The translations under genes and the position numbers were made by a program. Shown here piece after piece: positions 47,201 through 59,200 of a stretch of 64,000 nt of DNA (positions are counted from its first letter, which is position 1; the number at the start of each line of letters is the position of its first letter). The stretch comes from Benincasa hispida (taxonomy: Eukaryota > Streptophyta > Magnoliopsida > Cucurbitales > Cucurbitaceae), in assembly GCF_009727055.1 (NCBI RefSeq), contig NC_052350.1, positions 32,933,927-32,997,926 on the forward strand, written 5' to 3'. The notes beneath the pieces are model-generated. The model saw only the letters and a program-made list of their open reading frames with translations, was not told where the DNA came from and did not search any database.

Positions 47201-50200
47201 TGCCCCACTTGGCCACACCTCAAACATTTTCCTAATGTAAGCCAGTTATAAGGATTTTGAACTTTCTGCTTGTGAACAACCTCTGTTTCTTTCTCACCAA
47301 CCTCTTCTTGCTTTTCTTTATCCTTTTCCTTGGATGAAATTGGTGGAGTAAGATAGTCCAAGGTACTGTTTGTTCTGTCTACTTACAGAAGCATCCCAAG
47401 GAGCTTTTCTTGAAGTTTTCTTGGAGCGTAAATCATTCAACTCATCTATTGTTTCAGCAAAACAAATTACATCATTCAAAAAATGGAAGTGTTGTTATTT
47501 TACCTTCTCTTTGATGTCCACTCATAAGCCGCCAATGAATCTTGTAATTAGATGTTGTTCTTGCTACCAATCGATGGAATTCTTTCACAATTCTGCCACT
47601 TGTCGAGGTCCTTGTTTACAGTTTTGGTATTGATTGTAAAAGGTCTGCTCATAATTGGGAGGAAGGAACCTCTGTTTCATCAATCGCTTCATTTTTTTCC
47701 ACGTTCGAATTGGCCTCTTGCCTTGCCATTGTCGATTGATCTCCAATTGATCCCACCAAGTGGAAGCTCCCCCTTTCAACTTGAAGGCTGCCAAATGTCT
47801 GCTCATAATTGGGAGGAAGGAACCTCTGTTTCATCAACCGCTTCATTTTTTCCCATGTTCGAATTGACCTCTTGCCTTGCCATTGTCGATTGATCTCCAA
47901 TTGATCCCACCAAGTGGAAGCTCCCCCTTTCAACTTGAAGGCTGCCAAATGTACCTTTTTGTGATCCGACGTATTCATATAATCGACAAAATTCTCGGTG
48001 TTCTTGATCCAATTGAGGAATGTATCAATGTCACGCTTCCCATTGAATGTCAGCAAGTCAATCTTCATTTTGTAATCATATGAGTCACCTCTATCTCCAT
48101 ACCTCTCTTTTCGTTGCCTCCTTGGAGCATATAACTCTTCTTCTTGATCATACTCACTCGAAGAATCCCAATATTGGAATTCGTGCTGCCATTCTTGCCT
48201 ATTCAAACGTCTTCTGGATCTTCTTGGAGCTGCCTATGCAATCTTGGAGCTCTTTCTTGATGAATTTCTTGCTGGAATTAGAAATTCCTTGTCTGTCCAG
48301 CACCATACTTACCTCTTTTTCCCCATTCCTTGCACGAATGGTTGAGCGTTCTCCCGATTTTGAGGTGCTGCTGCCAACCTCTCAACCCTACGAGTTAGGG
48401 TTTCCATACTTTCTTGAATGCTAGTCACCATTCCATGCATTTCCTCCAAAAAGTTCTCAACGGACAGCAAGCGTCGTGTTGTAGTTCTTGGAGGGTGGGG
48501 GTTTCTTCCACCTCTTGATCTTGCCACAGGTTGTCTCCTCTCGGGTGAGCAGCCCTTCTTCCCGCCATCAGCCCAAGTTGTTGGAGTGCTCTGATACCAT
48601 TTTGGTGTAAACCAAAACTCTAATTTTGAATCAATATCAATTTCCCCTCAAATGAGAGAGGTGTTTTATTTATAGAGAAAATGCTTACACATATGCTGAA
48701 TAACAACTAACTAACGTGTAACTAACTATTTTTCAACTGAACTCTTATTCTAACTTGCTTACAAATGCTTCTCAATACACCATATATATAAATATATCAT
48801 ACTTTTAGCATATTGGTGTATGATTCATAGATGTACACTCAAGAGTACTTGAATATGATTAATTTTAACTGTTTCATTACTTTCATATTGTGATTGAAGG
48901 TTTTTTGGGAGCCTTTTGTGGAGCCTTGGAACTTTACAATAAATGTGACTCGGAAACAAGAGAGTAGTTCTCTGTTGAACAGTTCTGTTTTGACTGATGT
49001 CCATCTTGTGTCTTCCTCACAGCTTAATTTAAACCTCACCGAATCCCTTACTGAGGTAAAGTTTCATACCTATACGCCATGACTTTTCTTAAATGGTTGT
49101 CTATTTTATCGATTGATCCAGGTATTCCAAGCCCTACCTGGAAAAGTAATGCATTGGCCCCGTCCTCTCGACATTTTAAATAATATTGAAACATTTCAAT
49201 CTTTAAACGAAGTAACTGTAATATTCTTTTTGTTCACTGTCTCAGAACAAAAGTCAAGTTAGGGGAAACCTTTGTACTACTTTTTTGTTGAGTTGCATGA
49301 AGAATCCAACCTTAAAAACGTAAGAAAAATAAGTTCTAGCTAGCACAACAATTTACAGGAAAATAAGTATGCACTGGATGGAAACGGAATACAAGGAAAT
49401 TAATCAAATATGTTAATGCAAGATTTCATGTTCAGTAATCATGGAAATAAATCTGCCTTCCCTCAGATAATTCAGAATACTCTCCTCCAAGTAGATTTGT
49501 TTATCTTGTGCATCTTTACCGTTGAGATTTGAATATTTTCTTTAATAATAGTTAGATTTTGTTGTGATTTTATTTTGTCACCCCTAACATTGGATGAATA
49601 AGTGTTTTTTTTAATTTATTTTGGCTTTTGTAGTGTCTTTCTAGAACAATAGACATGATCAAGGATGCTTGGGATCTGATTGGAAAAGATGGTACTCCTC
49701 GAAGCCAATTATCGCTGAACTCTCCCCATGCTGAAAATATCGTTGCGGGAAAACATGCTCCCTATGTACTGCAGAATTTAACTTCCTTGCCTCTTGAATT
49801 TCATGTTTATGAAGGACCCTTTGATTCTGTTGAGTTTGACATCCCAGAGTTCAAAGAAAGAAGATATGCGCAACCAGGCTGTTCTATTCCAATTTATATT
49901 AGTGAATCTGCTGAAAAACAATTCTTTCGTCACAGATCCTTTCATTCATTGGAAAAGCTAGATGAGCAGCACAGATATGGAGTGGGTCATCATTTTATTT
50001 CCATCCAACTTGATGGCACATCTGTACCATCCATTCCAATTTCCATGGATCTTGTTGGGCAGACATACTTTGAGGTTGACTTTTCCAAGGCATCAAATGA
50101 GGAACTGAATATGTCTGATAACATGTCAAAAGATGCTGATAACGTGGAAAAGTATAGAAAACATATGAGCGGAGGCTTCATAGTTCCAGTTGTTTTTGAT

Positions 50201-53200
50201 GTTTCTGTTCAGCGCTATGGAAAGCTTATTCAACTGTACTCCACGGTATGAGGACATTCAGCTCTGTTATCTTCTATGACCCAGAGGAACGTTCTTTTAA
50301 CATTCCCATATTCAGGTTATACTTTCCAATCAAACATCAAGGCCATTGGAGTTCCGCTTTGACATTCCCTTTGGCGTGGCTCCGAAGGTACGGACTCATT
50401 TAATATGTTAGAGAAACTAATTACAGTTTCTTTGAATTAAAATTTTCATGATCAATTGTTTTTTCCTCTCTCTCTCCCGCTCTCTATTTGCTTTTGAAGA
50501 TATTGGATCCATTGAATCCTGGTCAAGCAATGCCGCTGCCTCTGCATTTGGCTGAAGCTGGTTGTGTGAGGTGGCGTCCTAGTGGAAACTCTTACTTGTG
50601 GAGTGAAACTTGTAACCTATCAAACCTTCTTGCACAGGAGAGTAAAGTAGGATTATTTAGGTCCTTTGTTTCATATCCATCTCATCCCAGTAGTGATCCG
50701 TTCCGCTGTTGCATGTCAACAAGAAATATTATACTCTCTTCACATCAGAAGCCCAGGAAGATCGGTAATGATTTAATGCAACCACCAGTTGACTCTGATC
50801 CAAAAATCCACAGTCCAGCTGAATCACAGGAACGGTGTATTCACCACTTGACCCTTAGCACTCCATTGGCAGTGAGGAGTTTTCTTCCTGAAGAAACTAA
50901 ACTAATTGTAGATACTGGTGGAATGATACATTCTGCCATTCTTTCAGAGGTTTGTGAGATATATTCCGTACTTTATCTTATCTTTGAAGGTGGAGCTACA
51001 AGGCTGGCTGCATTGTTTTATTCTTTTTTTTTTTTCAATTTATTTTTTACTGAGTAACATATATACATGCTCAAATATGTTTAGGTTCAACCATACATGG
51101 TGCCGGAGATTTAAACTTTTGACCTTTTAGTCCATGTTCTGATACCTTAACTGGTTGAGCTATATTTAGGTTGACATGGTCAAATATGTTGGTAAACCAA
51201 TAATTTAATCATAAATCAACTTTTTATGACAATAACATCTTTTTAAAGAAAGGTCCTAATTGAGAATGTTTAATGCATAGATAGTGAAATTGAGAACTTA
51301 AAAACATTAAAGGCCAACTTGAGAATCACCTAAAAGATTTAAGTATCACCTGATATATAAAGCCTTTTTTATTATTATTATTATTGAAATTATTGTTACT
51401 TGAGCTGAAGATAACTCCCCTTTGATTATTTCTAGGTCAAAACTTTCTTCCATCATATTGATCCTTCACATGACCTAGAACTTGAAATCCAAATCCATGG
51501 ATATAGACCTTCATATGTGAAGTTCCCTAGAGCAGAAACATTTTGCTCAATGGCGAAGTTTGATGGAATCAAGTTCTCACTTTCTGAGACCATAATTTTG
51601 AGCCCTGGTATCTTGATGTTATTTTTATTTATTATTTTTCTTGATATAACAACAAAAGTATTTATTACCACCCTAATCTTCTTATAGGTCCAGTACACAT
51701 AACACTTGATAAATCGGTGGATGCATTTTCTGGTAGCAGAGAACTCAATTTCTTTGTTCCCTTCCTATTATATAATTGTACTGCCATTCCCCTCTGGATT
51801 TCAGAATCAGCATATGAACAAAAAGGCATGAGCATCTTTGTACCATCATATTATGATATAGTTGAACATGAACATTCTGCCGGCAAAAGAGATGGTCTTC
51901 GCTCAATTACAGGGTGCAGTGACTCTCATGCAATATCTCCAAGGTGGCACAATTCTTTAGTGAAGAAACCAGTCTCAACTCTGGAAAACTCAAATCCACA
52001 TTTGGACAATTTGAATGGGAGAATTTTCGTTTCACGCAATCATCTTCAGAAGTTTTATGCCCTGTCAAACAAAAATGACTTTAACTTGAAATCCTCTCAA
52101 AATACTTCTAATGTAAGTTCAAGTTCATGTGACTATGCATGTGAAAGGGACCCTAATTCTTTAGATTTTAACCAAGTGAAAGTTAGAGCGCACATGTTTT
52201 CTCCCTGTAAACCCTCATCTGCAGAAGAAGTTATGGTTAGGGTGAGCAGGTCCCTGCCAGAATGTGCTATAGAAGATACTCGAAGTGTTTCTTGGTCAAG
52301 CCCATTCTATCTTGTTCCCAGAAATGGTTCAGCTACTGTTCTTATACCACAATCATCACCAAATGCTGCCAATGTGGTCTCTGTTACATCTAGTACAATT
52401 TCTGGATCTTTTCCTGAGATGACAAGCATAATCATGTTCCAGCCTAGGTAATATTGTTAGCTTCTACCCTACCAACAATTATATTTGTTTCATGTTCCTT
52501 TTTTTTGTTACTATTATTTTTTACTTTGTCTTCTAATATTCTTAATGTTGCAGATATGTCATAAGTAATGCATGTACCAAGGATTTATGCTATAAACAGA
52601 AGGGAACTGATTGTATTATCCCTTTGGCAGTTGGAGAACATTTCCATCTTCAGTGGACTGATACAACTAGGTATACTGGCTTGTGTGATTGTAGTATTCC
52701 CATTGTCACGGTTATGAATCAACTTGAATTGCTTTGTCTATATCAATCAGAATCCATGGTAGATAAATTTTGAGTGCATGATGAAGATAGAATGATATTG
52801 ATAATGGTTGAGATATATACTTATTTCTTTTGGAGTAGTCTTCTTTTGTTGTTAAGATTACTAGGAATGGTTAACAAATAGTTCACATTAAATATATTTT
52901 ATTCAAGAATTTTCCTTATTAAAATATATTTTCGTACTTCCATAATAGAAATAAGTTGATGTCGCAACAGTAATCATTCTTTAAGTGCTTCAATAAAAGT
53001 CCAAACATGAAATTGATAACTTGGACCAAATTGGATTGATATTCTTTATTGTCTCTATTTACTCATTTCTTCACTTCTTCCCTTTTTGATTCTTGATTAA
53101 GTTATTTTAGAACTTAGTCATTTCCCAACCGGCAATGGTGCTTATTGTGTGCTCTCATCCAATAGTTTAAATGCAATATTCATTTGATTGGTTTGTCTAT

Positions 53201-56200
53201 TATATTCCCATATCCTTTCATTGTGATAGCCAGTTTGTTTGTTTTCCCTGTTCATTATCAACACAACACTTGCTTGTGTCTCGTATCCACTCCTTTGTTG
53301 CCTGATTTTCAACTTATGATCAGGGAATTACTGGTTTCTGTTCGTTATAACGAACCTGGGTGGCAATGGTCTGGCAGCTTCATACCTGATCAACTTGGCG
53401 ATACTCTAGTGAAAATGCGTAATTATATCACTGGTGCCTCAAAAGTTCTTAGAATTGAAGTTCAGAATGTTGATGTATCAATTGACAATAAGATTGTTGG
53501 AAATGGTCATGGGAATTTAGGGACGAATTTGATTCTGCTGTCAGATGATGACACAGGATACGTACCTTACAGAATAGATAACTTTTCAAAGGAGGTAGGT
53601 GACCTTGTTCCTTATTCAGTTGGAAAGAATATGATATTAGGTTGTAATTGTTATATTTTAGTATTTCCAATATTGTTTTAGGAAATTTCAGATATGAAAA
53701 AGGTCTTTTTTATTCTCTTGCTTGAGATATATCTCCAGCCCTATGTTTAAACCAAAGGGAAAGGAGAAGATACCAAATGGTATAATTGAATTGTCAATGC
53801 TATGTATTAAGTTATGCAAGATAATTGATTATCGTAAATATCTCGTTATATTTTCCTTTTTTATGTTTTCTTTCTTTGGTCACTCTTGTACACTTGTATA
53901 TATTTATATCTTTGGTGAATGGAATAGAGTATTCTGATTCTCTCGCAAGCCTAAGAGTTTTACATGGTATCAGAGGGTTCTAAAAAAATTAAGGTTTCGT
54001 GAACTTTAGGGTTTGAAAATTTAGAACCTGTTTGTGTTACATCTAGGGTTTTGTGGAGGGGTGAGTTTATACTTTTGCTCACCACCGCCGCCGCTGTCGT
54101 CGCCGGAAAAAGGGAGGATCGTTTTTCTTCACTATTTTTCGACACTGCCCAATCATCAAGGAGCCCAGCCGCCAATCTACAAAATCCCAAAGTCCAGCAT
54201 CCATCTGACCAATGCGTGAGGCTCACGCACCGGCGTGTGTAGGCCCGTGCGTCGTCGGTTCCGGTTCGTCTTCTGTGGGTTTCCTCGATTTTGTTGACTC
54301 TCCTTGGTGGTGTGTTTATTTGGGCTAATATACTCACTGTTTTGTGGTTCATTGAAGGGAAAAAAAATCTCTTCAGTAAATTAGGGTTTGCTTCTCTTCT
54401 GTCCGGTGTTTTTTTTTTTTTAGGTAATTCCGGTGTTTCTTTTTTTTAGGTAGTGGCTGATAAGAAACCAGTAGTCATGTCTCAGATGATTCCTCTGGTG
54501 TCAAAAGTAATTGAACACAAGTTGAATGGATCCAATTACTATTCATGGAGATCAAATGTTTGCCACTTTATTAGAAGCATGGAGATGGATGATCACATCA
54601 CGGGAGAGCCACCGGTTGATGCTACTAAAAAGATTGGCGACAGGACGATTCAAGAATGCTTCGATCATGAAATCGTTGAATTAGTAAATCACTACGAATC
54701 AATCAAGGAACTATTGGAATATTGGATTTTCTTTATTCTGGGGAAGACAATATTAATAGAGTGTTTGATGTTTGTAAGACTCTATATCAACCTGATCAAG
54801 GAGAAAAATCTCTTACAAGCTACTTTATGGAGGTCAAAAATACATGCGCGAAATTCAATACCTTGATGTCAATTAGCACGAATCCAGAAGTTCTAATGGC
54901 TCAACGTGAAAAGTTGTTTATCATGAGTTTTTTTAGTTGGTCTTGCGCCTAAATATGAGATGGCCAAAGATCAAGTGTTGTCAAGCTCAAATATCTCATC
55001 GTTGGAAGAAGTTTATACTCGAATATTTCGTACAGAGAAGCCACAAGCAGTTATGTCATCTAATTCTAGTAGTGCTTTGATTGGATGCACAAATGATTAT
55101 AGAGGTAATAAGCAGTGTTTTGAAGGTGCACCCGAGCACTCGCCTGAGGCGAGAGGCGATGCGATGAGGCATTTGCACCTCTTGTAGTAGCTGGGCGACC
55201 GACTTCAAATGGGCGCTCGCCTTGGTGGCGCCTCACGGCGCCTCGTTGTGCCTTCGCTTTTGATGAAGGCGTGCGCCCGGGGAAGTGCTCCGGTTTTTTC
55301 TTTTTTTTCTTTTTGAAACGCTTGATTCCCAAAAATTTCAATGGGCAAATCCCTAGAAGAAAAAGGCCAGATGAATATTTTCCATTTAGAAAATATTTGA
55401 TTCGATATTATTAGCCATTAAATGCGGCATCTTCAACCTTGAATTCATATTATCTTCTCCTTCGATTTCTTCAACTTCTTCTTGAACATACGATGCCTTG
55501 GCTTCTTTTGCAAACAAGCACTCTTCTTCAACTGCAAACGAACGACTCTTCTTCTCCAACTTCTTCTTGTACGAGTCTGACTCTTCGACTTCCCGATTAT
55601 CTATTGATTCTCTTCTGTCTTTTTCTTTTTCATTTTTTTGAAGCTATTGAATTTGAATCACCGATTTCTTTCTTTCTTTTGTTTGAAAAGAAATCTGAAT
55701 CATAGATATCATTAAATGGTTTAAATGTAAATTTGATATCTTTTGTTGGTGTGGTGGATCACTGCTTTTTATTAAACTATTTCTATTATAATGGTAAATC
55801 TCTATTTTAAATGAGTTCTTGGTGAGTTTTTAAATAATAAAAGTATATTATATTATACATAATAAATATCATGGGTTGATATTTTTATAAAGTTTAGTTT
55901 ACTTTATATTCTATCTATTTATTATTTTTTTTAGTGAATCTATCTACTTATTAATTTATAATATTATGTAAATTGGAAATTATTATATTAAATATTTTGA
56001 AAAGTTTGACATTTGATGATATTTTAAACTCTCACTTTTAGAGTTTTGTTTATTTTTATAGATTAGATTATTACTATTAATCTTTGAGGCTTTGATATAT
56101 GTATATAAACTTATGTTCTACTTCTACATATATTAATTATTTATTTATTTATTCATTACACCTCGCTTCACTTAGGCGTCACCTTTTTGTTGCCTCTCGC

Positions 56201-59200
56201 CTTGGCGGTCAAAGGAATTTTCGCCTTGAGGTGCGCCTTGCGCTTTGAAAACACTGGTAACAAGGGGTTGGATCAAATAGCTCCAAAGGTCATCCCAATA
56301 ACCAAAGATTAGGAGGTGTTGTTTGCTATTACTGTCATAAATCTGGCCATATGAAACATGAATGCAAAAGATTGATGAATAAGGGTCAAAGGGTGACATC
56401 TGCACATGCTGGTTCGGGGACGAACCAAGTGGAAGCTGGTGGGCATATAACGACCAGAGTTCAGGAGGGGTACATGAACGAACCAATATCACATCCGAAT
56501 GAGAGTGATCCTGAGGATATGAAAGTATGGATAAGATGGACTAAAAGAATTGAAAGTTACTACCTTTAGCAACAAGGTGCACCTTCCTTTTCGGTGGCTC
56601 AATCATATGAACTCTAAAGTTAGGTGTGCTTAGCTTGGAATAATACTATGTTGGGTAACTTCCTGATATATTTCCTAGGATGCATGTGAGTGAGGACAAA
56701 GCATGCTGAAAGGACCAGTGTTAGTTTGTGGGGATAATTTTCACTTTTAAAAAGCATTCAAGGCAAGTGAGGATGACGTAGCCAGGTTACAGGGGATGCG
56801 AGAGAATGTCGGGGCCATCAGGGGCCAAATTCGGATTCCGAATCCTGGGCCTGGGGCATTACAGATGGTAAACCAATAAACAATAGATAGGCGCAAGTAG
56901 CTTGAAATCGAAAAGAGTGAAATCAAGTTCCTTTGAAATAGAAAGGTAGGTGCTTTGGCTAATCTACCTTTTCAGCCCGAGTTAAGACAAAGGAATGGTC
57001 TCACTCAGGGGGAATGATAATCTTGACAAGTTAATTACGATTTTTGCAGAGGAGTTTGCTAAATTTCAACAGTATCAAGAGTCATTAACGACATCATCTT
57101 CTACTCCGCCATCACAGAGACAGGTAACATCTCTCAATGCCTTCTTTCTTCCACGTCAAAATGGGTCATTGATTCTAACGCTACAGACCATATGATAGGT
57201 AACCTCAGTTTATTCTCTAACCTTTGTATATCTACCTCTTCACCTAGTGTCACTATAGCTGATGGAACCTGTTTTAGGATCAGTAACCGTCTATCTTACT
57301 GAATCAATTTTTTTGTCATTAGTTTTAAATTTTCCACATTTCTCGTTTAATTTGATTTTGGTCAATAAACTCACCCGTGATCTTTATTGGTCTCCTTTTT
57401 TCCTGGTTATTGCTTATTTCAGGATCTTACGACGAAGTAGACTATTGGTAAAGGACGTAAATTTGGAGGTCTTTACATATTTGAACCACAAACACCTATA
57501 GCCATCACATGCTCTAGCATGTCGTCTCCCTTTGAAGAGCATTGTCATTTGGGTCATCCATCTATCTCTGTGTTGAAGAGTCTTCGTCCACAGCTTCAAC
57601 ATTTGTCTTCTTTAGATTGTGAGTCATGTCAGTTTGCTAAATTTCATCGTTTGAGTTTGTATCCTCGAGTCAATAAACGAGCTAGTGCTCCTTTTGAATT
57701 AGTCCATTCTAATGTTTGGGGTGCATGTCCTATTGAGTTCAAAGGAGGGTTTAGGTATTTTGTTACATTTGTCGATGATTATTCTCGTGTTACGTGGTTA
57801 TATTTCATGAAAAGTCGTTCTTACTTTCTCATTTTTGTAACTTCCATGCTGAAATTCGAACTCAGTTTAGTGGTGCTCTTAAAATCTTACGGAGTGATAA
57901 TGCTAAGGAATATTTCTCTCATGCACTCAAGTCTTATTTAGATGCCTATGTTTCAGATGCATGTTCCAAAATCCTTTTGGGCTGATGCTGTTTCCACAAC
58001 TTGCATAGCATGTCTTCTTCCATTCTTAAGGGTGAGATACCTTTTCGTACTTTATGCCTTGAACAACATTTGTTTCTCATTCCACCCAAAATATTTGGTT
58101 GTACCTGCTTTGTTCGGGATGTTCGGCCTCAACATACCAAGCTAGATCCAAAGTCCTTAAAATGTATTTTCCTTGGGTATTTGTGTTACTGTCCTAGTCT
58201 AAGTAAATATCTTGTCTCTCCTGATGTCACGTTTTTTGAACATTCCTCATTTCTTTCATCGTCGTCTTTCTCTTCGAATAAGAGTCAGGGGGAGCATAAG
58301 GAATTGGAGGATGATTTTTTTGTCTACACAATTGTTTCCCCTTTCGATCATCTTCTTGATTCATCTCTACCTGTGGCTACCTCTACTCTTCCACCTATCG
58401 TTAAGGTCTATACTCGACGACAACCTCCTTCATTTCCATGCTCTATACCAGAGGCTTCTTCGTCTCCTTCAGTTCCATGTCCTGTACCAGAGTCTTCTTC
58501 GTCATTGGATCCGGAGACGAGTGATGATCTTCCTATTGCTCTTTGTAAAGGTAAACATAAGTGTGCTCATCCTATTTCTTCTTTTGTTTCATATAACCAT
58601 TTGTCGTCTTCCACATGTTCATTCATTGCATCCTTAGAGTTTATATCCATCCCTAAAACTGTTCATGAAGTTTTGTCTCATTTTGGTTGGTGTGCCGCAA
58701 TGGTGGACGAGATGACTGCCTTAAATGATAATTGTACTTGGGATTTAGTTTCTCTCCCTACAAGAATGAAGGCTATCAGTTGCAAATGGGTGTTTGTAGT
58801 TAAAGCCAATGCTAATGGTTCTGTTGCTCGGTTCAAAGCACCCCTTGTAGCGAAAGGCTACGCACAAACGTATGGCGTTGACTATGCTGATACTTTTTCT
58901 CTTATAGTAAAAATGGCATCTGTGAGGTTGTTTATTTCATTAGTTTCAATCAATCATTGTCTTTACATCAGCTTGATATTAAAATGCATTTCTTCATGGT
59001 GATCTTCAAAAAGAGGTGTATATGGAGTAACCACCAGGGTTTGTTGCTTAGCGGGAGAATGGAACGGTGTGTCACCTTCGTAAATCTTTGTATGGATTAA
59101 AGCAGAATCCACGGGCTTGGTTTGGTAAATTTACTTAGGTGATTGAAAGTTTTGGAATGCAAAAGAGCATGTCAGACCATTTGGTCTTTTTTAAGAGATC

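Larger units (their letters stand above)
47565..48527 (-). pseudogene. Gypsy-G gag
   Basis: 48527-48309: MARSRGGRNPHPPRTTTRRL with a coiled-coil-like EEMHGMVTSIQESMETLTRR. 48206-47810: KMKIDLLTFNGKRDIDTFLN, LKGGASTWWDQLEINRQWQG and MKRLMKQRFLPPNYEQTF, the retrotransposon gag domain. A 154-bp tandem duplication (47644-47951) shifts the frame; then YNQYQNCKQGPRQVAEL. Confidence 0.82.
46285..48782 (-). mobile_element. Gypsy-G relic in VPS13 intron 10
   Basis: 5' LTR 48603-48782 has TGGTGTA ... TACACCA ends; PBS (GCTCTGATACCA) at 48588-48599. The truncated 3' LTR ending at 46370 shares CTTATTCTAACTTGCTTACA, and a polypurine tract (minus TAGGGGGGTGG) adjoins it at 46371-46386. Gag, zinc knuckle and the start of RT remain; RNase H and integrase are deleted. 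Confidence 0.78.
54453..56408 (+). pseudogene. Copia-E gag, split by the hAT-like element
   Basis: MADKKPVVMSQMIPLVSKVI, KLNGSNYYSWRSNVCHFIRS and DDHITGEPPV (UBN2), shifted to DFLYSGEDNINRVFDVCKTL at 54722 and to MAKDQVLSSSNISSLEEVYT at 54960. After the insertion the knuckle CYYCHKSGHMKHEC lies at about 56321-56369, then KRLMNKGQRV. Confidence 0.8.
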
